From Pterois miles (lineage: Eukaryota; Chordata; Actinopteri; Perciformes; Scorpaenidae), in contig CAMQGK010000637.1 in the NCBI GenBank assembly GCA_947000775.1, positions 22,126,001 to 22,190,000 of the forward strand: a DNA stretch of 64,000 nt, in the 5' to 3' direction. Positions 57,855 to 64,000 of the stretch are shown here, in pieces. Both the position numbers and the translations under genes were made by a program. The notes beneath the pieces were generated by a model. The model made no database searches. It was not told the DNA's origin and saw only the letters and a list, made by a program, of their open reading frames with translations. The first letter of the stretch is position 1; every line of letters begins with the position of its first letter.

Positions 57855-59552
57855 CACAAAAGAGCTGGAGACTACAGTAGCTAAATAGCAAAGACATCCA
57901 TGAATAAAAGAGTGATGGTATGTATTGTATGTCTGTACATCATCCCCTTTGTATTTTACACACTCGATCTTTACTAAATGTGTGACAAACAAATTAGGAT
58001 TTAATTCATGATTACTTGAATGGCATGGCGTGTTTTCATTGCCGAGCCATCACGCAGCAGTAGCAACAGCTTATTAACACGTGTCTCTCTCTCACTGACA
58101 GTAGGGGAACAGGATTTAGCTTCGGTTGTGTGAAGATGTTGTTTTATATCCAGAACTGGTTTTGAGGGGAGGGACCTACATCTTTGGGGACAAATGGCAT
58201 CCCTTTGGACTACTCTGAAATCCTGTTAGACCCCCTCCTGCTGTGTTTCTTATTCCCAGCATGCCCCCTGTCAGTACAAAGTTCAGGGGGACAGATTGCT
58301 CACACATCACAAGCAAGACAAGAATGCTGGAAGCAAGGAGGGTCTACATCAATTGCCACTAGGTTGAAACAGTACACAAAGCTAAATTTGATTTTACGCC
58401 CATTATGAAGTTTCAATCAAATAACATCATCTAATCTCATGATTACCGTAGTTAGATAATTGCTTAATTGTGACAAAACACTGTTTAGAAAGATCAGGAA
58501 GTTTTAACGCACAACAAGTACATCTGAGTAGAAAGCAGGGAATCTCTTGTCCTTTGTATATATCTCGCAAACCGTCCATCTGATCTTCACATCTGGTGGG
58601 TTTATTGTTGCTTCTGCAGTGTTAAAGTTGGTGCAGTTTTGACATGTGACATGTTCAATATTAATAAACACTGAATAAACAAGCGATAGCACTCTGTGCA
58701 GCAGCGACAGCAGGGCTCAAGTGCTCTGGAGTCGAGCATGTCGTCCGCTGCCAGGTCTTTACAGGCCACGGCTCATTGACTGCAGCACATATTTGCTGTC
58801 GGGTGCTGGTTATGTTAACGTTACAACCGAACTTTTCTCCACATCCCTGGAGTCGATGAGCGGTTCTCCACAACGCTGCAAGCAGCACTTCCAGGGGCCA
58901 AGCAACCGGCTCGCCCCAAATGGGCAATGCCTTTCAAACGTTTACACGCTCCGAATGGGCCCCGGACAATGCTGCAAGCAGGAATACCGGGAGTCAAGCA
59001 AAAGGCACACGTTCTGAACGGCCATACAGTGGGCGCTGCTCCTGTAGAGCACTAATAACAAGATACACTTTAGCCTCCTGAAGTCCTACTATAATCTCCA
59101 CAGAATGTGAACCATAACCAGGTCGCTAATGAGGTAATGAAGTCAGCTAACTTTCGCATCAATTAGCAAATTTTTCCTTGTCAGCGTACCTTCCTTTGCA
59201 TAACCATGGAAATCAGATTTTGCCCATTACTACTGTATGTAATTGCTTGCAGTTAATCTGTTAATATCAGCTCTCTATGCGGTATGCATGTGATGTTTCT
59301 GTCATGTGAAGTTCCTGAGTAACATGAATTATTTCATTTTTTTACAAACATACACACAGATGCCACCTTAAAGGTAAAATATTCTCTATCATCCGTTATA
59401 GCGGAATGCAAAATGTAAAGTTAGAGAGGCACAAATTAGTGGCAGAATTACTCTGAAGATGCTTTGAAGTGCTAATTAAAATGTTCAGGTGGTGTCACAT
59501 AGTTCAGGCTGAGCTTGAATTGAGGCCTAATGATGAGTGAAGCTGGCTACAC

Positions 59553-60117
59553 CTTAGGGTGCATTAAAAAGCCCACATTTAGTCCGTTTTAAGGAACTCT
59601 GGTGCGGTTCGTTTTGGCAGTTGTGAAAACAGTAATCGTACTCTGGTGTGAACCTAAAGAACCAGTCCGACACCGCTCGCGAGAGGTGGTGTCGGTCTGT
59701 TTCCATGTGAACCAAAACACAGGCTGCCTGTCTACATTTGTTGAGACGGACTCAGGTAAAAGACAGGTGAGTGGGAGAGGACTGACCTGGACTTCTGCAG
59801 AAGTCCAGTGTTTGCTAAGTCCAAAGTTTGCAAAAACACTGACGTTTATCATCAGGCCATAGGAGATGAACTGGAGGAGGAGGGATTAGTGTTAACAGCA
59901 GATCAGTGTCGAGTCAAAGTGAAAACACCTCAACAGCAATATATCAGAGTCGGCAGCTCCTTTGTACACACCCCTCAGCAAATTCATTATTTTATTTGTT
60001 CTACTTTAATTTGTGCATCGTGAAACCAAACCAGACCATAGAAAATGAGCTAAAAGCATCAAGCTCACTCTGATTTGGACTTTTCAGACTATTGAAAGCA
60101 CCCTTAGATTTTTACGT
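59553..60117. mobile_element. TIR element with CTTAGGGTGC/GCACCCTTAG ends
   Basis: The ends CTTAGGGTGC and GCACCCTTAG are inverted with one mismatch. Inside are GGTGCGGTTCGTTTTGGCAG and AAACCAAACCAGACCATAG, and a short palindromic stretch AGTCCAGTG/CTGGACTTC. No complete transposase was recognised; an open frame at 59602-59862 has no family match. Confidence 0.7.
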
Positions 60118-61289
60118 TATCTCACCTCTGATTGGGCAGCGCTGACAAACTGTTGAGGCTACTTAAATAACAGGATACATGCGGCTCCAACATCTTTAGA
60201 AAATAACAGCGAGCACGTCTCCAGATCTAGAAAAGTATGAGTTGCCAGGCAGCAGTAAGAACAGAGGGAACAAAATCTCCATCACTCAGATAAAGTGTCT
60301 TCGTAGCTTTTGTTTCTTCCAACATCTACTGTATAAACATAGCCAGTTACTATTTTTGTTTTTCTAATTATCTTGTTGGCGACATTGCCATGAAAACGTA
60401 ACTGTTTGTCCTTTTATAATTGTTGTTTACGCAGAACAGGCCAGCAAGCAAGTCGGACTGCGATTCACGATTTGAATCAGAGTCACAAAAGCGCTTTGTG
60501 CATCATGACATTTTAAGAAAATATAATATCCGAATATCCGTTTGTGTGTTAAAAGAGTGTGTGTTAAAGAGAGACAGAACGTATTGTCAGCATTTTATTT
60601 GTGGGTCAGTTACATAATTAAATTTTTATTTAATTTGTCCTGATTTCATTTCCAGCCCAATTAAAAATGTATGAATAATGTAAGATTGTCTCCAAGTTAT
60701 GAAGTCCCTCTCTGGTTCCCACTGTCTCCATCTTTTTCCCTCTCTCTGCCTTCGTCTCTGTCAGTGTTCGTCTCTCCTTGTCTCTAGGTTTCCTTCTTAG
60801 TTTTCATTGAGCTTTTTTCACCGCAAATGTGACCAGAACGACGTCACTTCTGTTGACTCAGGTTGGGATAAGGCTGCGTAGGTTCTGTTTGATTTAATCA
60901 GAATGAATTACATGTTAGTAATTATAGTTCAAACCTGATTTTTTTTTGAAAAAGTGACAGCCCTAGTGTGTGTGTAGCCCTGCCTAATAGCATACTTCTG
61001 TGTGCGTCACACACGTGGCATCTACAGTTCTGCTGAAGTAGGCATTCACACACACAGGCAGTGATCCGCAAGCTACCGCGCTGCCGAAGCCGTCCTGTTG
61101 ATTCACCGCAGACAGATGCCGTCAGACACACACACGTAGCTAGAATTACACTAGGTTTGGTTTTCATTAGACAAGTATTTGCTGGGAGAAGCCACATTAC
61201 TGCTCGGTTTTTGTGGGCTGAGTGTGTGTGTGTGTGTGTGTGTTTGAGTGCTACCAGTCCATGTGCTCCTTGTTGGCGTTGGTCTGATC

Positions 61290-61790
61290 TGTGGCTTTAG
61301 GAAGGAGGGAGAAAAAGCAAAAAAATGACTGTGGGAGAGGCAGAAAGTGAAAGCAGGATTAACAAGGAGCAATGATGGAGAGACTGGTGATCAAAGGAGG
61401 GAAAGAGGGAGGATGAAGTCGGTGTAACTGAAGGAAAAATGAAAACACGGAGAAGAGAAGTGAGGGTAAAGGGCAGAAGGTGAAAGGGATGGATGAGAAA
61501 GAGGGGAAGGGGAGAAGGGAGGGTGACTGACAAATGAAGTGAGAGAGACAGGAGGAAGGGACATGACTTCAGTAGCAGTGATGCTGACTTTACATCAGGA
61601 ACAAAGAGCAGCTGCCCCGCCATCTTGTAAAACAAGACAGAAAGAATAATAGAGAGTGACGGAGAGAAAAGGAGGGGCTGAAGGAAAAAGATCAAAACTT
61701 TTAATAATACGGAACATGTGGACAACAGTTTGACTGTGCGCTTTTGACAAGCCGGGCACAACAAATAAAAAAAAAAAGAAATCACAAAAG
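61290..61790 (+). other. Purine-rich stretch before exon 12
   Basis: For about 500 bases the plus strand is strongly biased to A and G, with words such as GGAAGGAGGGAGAAAAAGC, GGGAAAGAGGGAGG and GGGGAAGGGGAGAAGGG. Long open frames on the minus strand are due to this bias (Ser, Leu and Pro codons) and do not resemble a protein family. Confidence 0.8.
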
Positions 61791-61871
61791 TCAAGGGAAG
61801 GGAGGAATCTATACAGCAGTGGAAAATGTGTGAGTGTATGTTTGTGTATTAACGTGTTGTTTTTGTTTCAG

Positions 61872-61916
61872 TGGCAGATGAGAGCAACGTCGGATCCCTG
61901 GTTGGAAACACTGCAG
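61872..61916 (+). CDS. pard3b: pard3b exon 12 of window: small conserved exon after SKSMDL
   Basis: This encodes (V)ADESNVGSLVGNTA. Together with exon 11 this gives SMDLVADESNVGSLVG, close to the SMDLVPDES-V-SLAG of vertebrate PARD3B (recalled). The acceptor is TTGTTTTTGTTTCAG and the donor is GTAAAT. It enters and leaves in phase 1 (45 bases), so skipping would keep frame. The next exon should encode a sequence of the LGLKKSSSLESLQ region or a segment before it; nothing in the remaining 2 kb fits. Confidence 0.93.
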
Positions 61917-64000
61917 GTAAATACAGACAACCTACACCTGCACATCATCAGTGTCAGAGCTGTAGAGATGCTCTGTAACACACACACACACACACATTTA
62001 CAAATTGCTGTCTAAATCTCAAGGAAAAAGCATTATCTAAAGATAAAAAGGATGATAAAGAGCAAAAGGAAAAAAGAGGCCCATACAAAAACTAAAGGAA
62101 CAGTAAGGCTCAGATCAGAAAAATCATGAGGCGCTGCCTTTTTGTTGCTCGATCAGACAGACAGTGTTTCTAGTTTAGGTTTTAGCTTAACACAAACTGT
62201 GAACTGTACGCTACCTAATTGTTAATAGTACAGTTTAAGTCTCATTTCTATCTCTAGTTTGCCTCCAGGCCTGCTGTTATCTGTTCAGATCACAGAAACA
62301 ATGGTTAGTAAAGTCATATAGCTCCAGATGTCCAGTAAAAGTCACCACAAGGACAACAAACCATTAATGACTTCGGGTGCTTTTCTGCTTTGAGTTGAAT
62401 TTTTTCCAACTCGAGTCGTTCGGTGTGTTCAGCAGCGTAAAAGCAACGCTGTTACAACCCAGAGATGGTGTAAGGGTAAGAGGAGTAACATACAGTTGGT
62501 GTTGGGGGTGGCAGTAGCTCAGTCTGTAGGGAGTTGGCTTGGGAACCGGAGGGTCACCGGTTCAAGTCCCGACATGGACCAAGAACTGAGTGTGAACTGG
62601 TAGCTGGAGGAGAGGTGCCAGTTTACCTCTTGGGCACTGCCGAGGTGCCCCTGAGCAAGGCACCAATCCTCCAACTGCTCGGGGCGCTTGTCAGGAGCAG
62701 CCCCCTCACTCTGACACCTCTCCATTAATGCATGTGCATGTGTGTGTTTCGGGTCTGCACGTACCGTGTATAAGTTAACAAACAAAATTGAATTTCCCCT
62801 CGTGGGACTAATAAAGGTTGTTGTTCTTCTTCTTCTTATCAGGCAGTCACTTTTTAATGAAAAATAAGTGCAACAACAACAAAGGTGCAAAAGAAGAAAA
62901 CAAAAGCACACATCCTAGTCTTGTAAATGACCTAACCAACAGACAAACTAGAAAACTAAACTGTAGGGAAAAGGACAACACAGAACGAGTACCTCATACG
63001 CGTTAACATACAACACTAAGATCAACGGACTGATTACACTAGTTAACAACAGTTTTAGCGAGAGGCACAGAGTGGGACAGACCACATTAAATCTCAGCCC
63101 ACCGTGGCCTAGTCTCAGCTGGCTTTTAAATCTTGACACGTAGCCCGGCAGGCTAACGTGTCCGAGGCAGGACCACAAACAGCGGGAACTTTCGGCCTCC
63201 CCTTGAGGGGTCGCCGTGAAAGAAATCCCCCAGAAGGGGCGGGTGATGTTATCTTTGAGTGGAGGGACGGCAGAGCGAACCAAAAAGAGAAAGCAGAGAG
63301 AGACCGCAACACAGCAACATAACAATAACGGACAATAACTCGGAGCCCGTAACAAACGCGCAAAACGCTTCACTCTCATTGAAAACAGTTAAATATAGAC
63401 CGCCCCAGGCTGCTACAACGACTTCTGTCTGAGCAGGGCCAAACAATCACTGTATGTGTCTGCATCTATATGTGCTTCAGTGCACACTTGTGACTGGCCC
63501 CATTGACTTATGATTCGTCACTACAATAAAATAAAAAAAACGTGTGAATAAGTAAAAAGTATACATAGAATATGCACATACTGCATATTGTTGAGTGTTA
63601 AAGAGACAAGGAGTTCTTTGTCTTCTGTGAGAAATCACAGCAGCCTCTGCTGGTTCTTCGTCTCCCCCATCATCACTCGGTTTGAAGTCACTGTTTACCA
63701 TGTTCCCTCCTTTTCTGTTCCCCTCTTCAGTTACATTTACATGCCACTTGATTTTTCCTCCTGCATCCCGCCTCTTCTGGCTCCTACGTGCTCCTCTATA
63801 GCTCGCTCTAGAAATATCTCCTTAATTTGTCGGAAATGCAAATGAAAGTAGGATTTGCTGAAGGACTGGAGAGAGAATATACGGCCACTTCTTAAAGATG
63901 CACCAGCTTGTTCGTCTACGAGAACAGAAGATGAAATGAGAGAGGACACACTCATCTAAAAGCAAAGCACAGAGAAACAGAGATGATTGATGCTTCAAAA
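61917..64000 (+). other. pard3b: Intron downstream of exon 12
   Basis: It starts GTAAAT. It contains SINE copy 4 (62504-62837). I see no further exon with the phase and content expected; the acceptor-like TCCCCTCTTCAG ending near 63730 opens a frame that stops after about 24 codons and has no PAR-3 similarity. The stretch 62840-64000 holds no other named feature. Confidence 0.75.
62504..62837 (+). mobile_element. tRNA-derived SINE, copy 4
   Basis: Head GGCAGTAGCTCAGTCTGTAG, box B GGTTCAAGTCC, a body with an extra GGA in CTGGAGGAGAGGTGCC compared with copies 1-3, the tail GAATTTCCCCTCGTGGGACT and TTC repeats. It is sense to pard3b. Confidence 0.95.

Larger units (their letters stand above)
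55663..61871 (+). other. pard3b: Intron 11
   Basis: Bounded by GTACGA and TTGTTTTTGTTTCAG. It contains a long-TIR element (55979-57296) with the telomere-like repeat inside, a compound GT/GA array (57766-57854), a TIR element (59553-60117), a TG run (61222-61242) and a 500-base purine-rich stretch (61290-61790). The stretch 57860-59550 shows nothing I can name. Confidence 0.85.

Noticed and set aside
61297..61794. 165-codon minus-strand open frame
   Set aside because: It reflects the purine-rich strand bias; the product is Ser/Leu/Phe/Pro low complexity without a family match or splice context.
63731..63806. Further pard3b exon after TCCCCTCTTCAG
   Set aside because: In the required phase the frame stops within about 24 codons and does not resemble the expected PAR-3 sequence.

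Overview
This 64 kb window looks like teleost fish nuclear DNA, probably percomorph. It is intron-rich, dense in (CA/GT)n and (CT/GA)n microsatellites, and packed with short interspersed repeats of fish type: a tRNA-derived SINE, Tc1 and hAT-like elements, and non-LTR retrotransposon scraps. I see no prokaryotic operons, rRNA, functional tRNA or CRISPR array. That it is a fish is an inference from repeat and protein resemblance; no database was searched.

The only protein-coding gene I can support is the central part of one plus-strand gene of the PAR-3 polarity scaffold family. It best fits pard3b (PAR3-like), because PDZ2 reads GLGFTVVTRDSSVHGPGP and a later exon carries KASKSMDLV, as in vertebrate PARD3B. 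Twelve exons (6454-61916) join with consistent GT-AG boundaries and matching phases. In order they encode PDZ1 (exons 1-3), a basic and proline-rich linker (exons 3-4), PDZ2 (4-6), PDZ3 (7-8), a Ser/Gly-rich linker (9), an acidic segment (10), a Gln/Asn-rich segment ending in the SKSMDL motif (11) and a 45-base exon (12). Together they give about 529 codons. A possible extra cassette exon, in phase, lies near 52737-52841. The 5' exons (N-terminal oligomerisation domain) and the 3' exons (C-terminal region) lie outside the window. Exon numbers here are local to the window.

Region by region: 1-6453 is upstream intron with microsatellites, a hairpin repeat, a SINE and a MITE-like element. 6454-21023 holds exons 1-6, with repeat-filled introns. 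21024-35977 is a 15 kb intron with a hAT-like element, a LINE reverse-transcriptase remnant and a second hairpin repeat. 35978-38121 holds PDZ3. 38122-55328 is mostly repeats: a Tc1 relic inside a hairpin repeat, a long-TIR element, an expanded 19-20 bp minisatellite next to a perfect 27 bp hairpin, and a three-level nested insertion. 55329-61916 holds the acidic, Q/N-rich and 45-base exons, and the rest is intron.

I found no clearly new biological system. The most unusual structures are the exon-6 splice acceptor built directly on a (TG)n run, the four-copy hairpin plus minisatellite repeat family with one copy expanded to about 26 units, the perfect 27 bp hairpin, the nested insertions, and the candidate cassette exon in pard3b.
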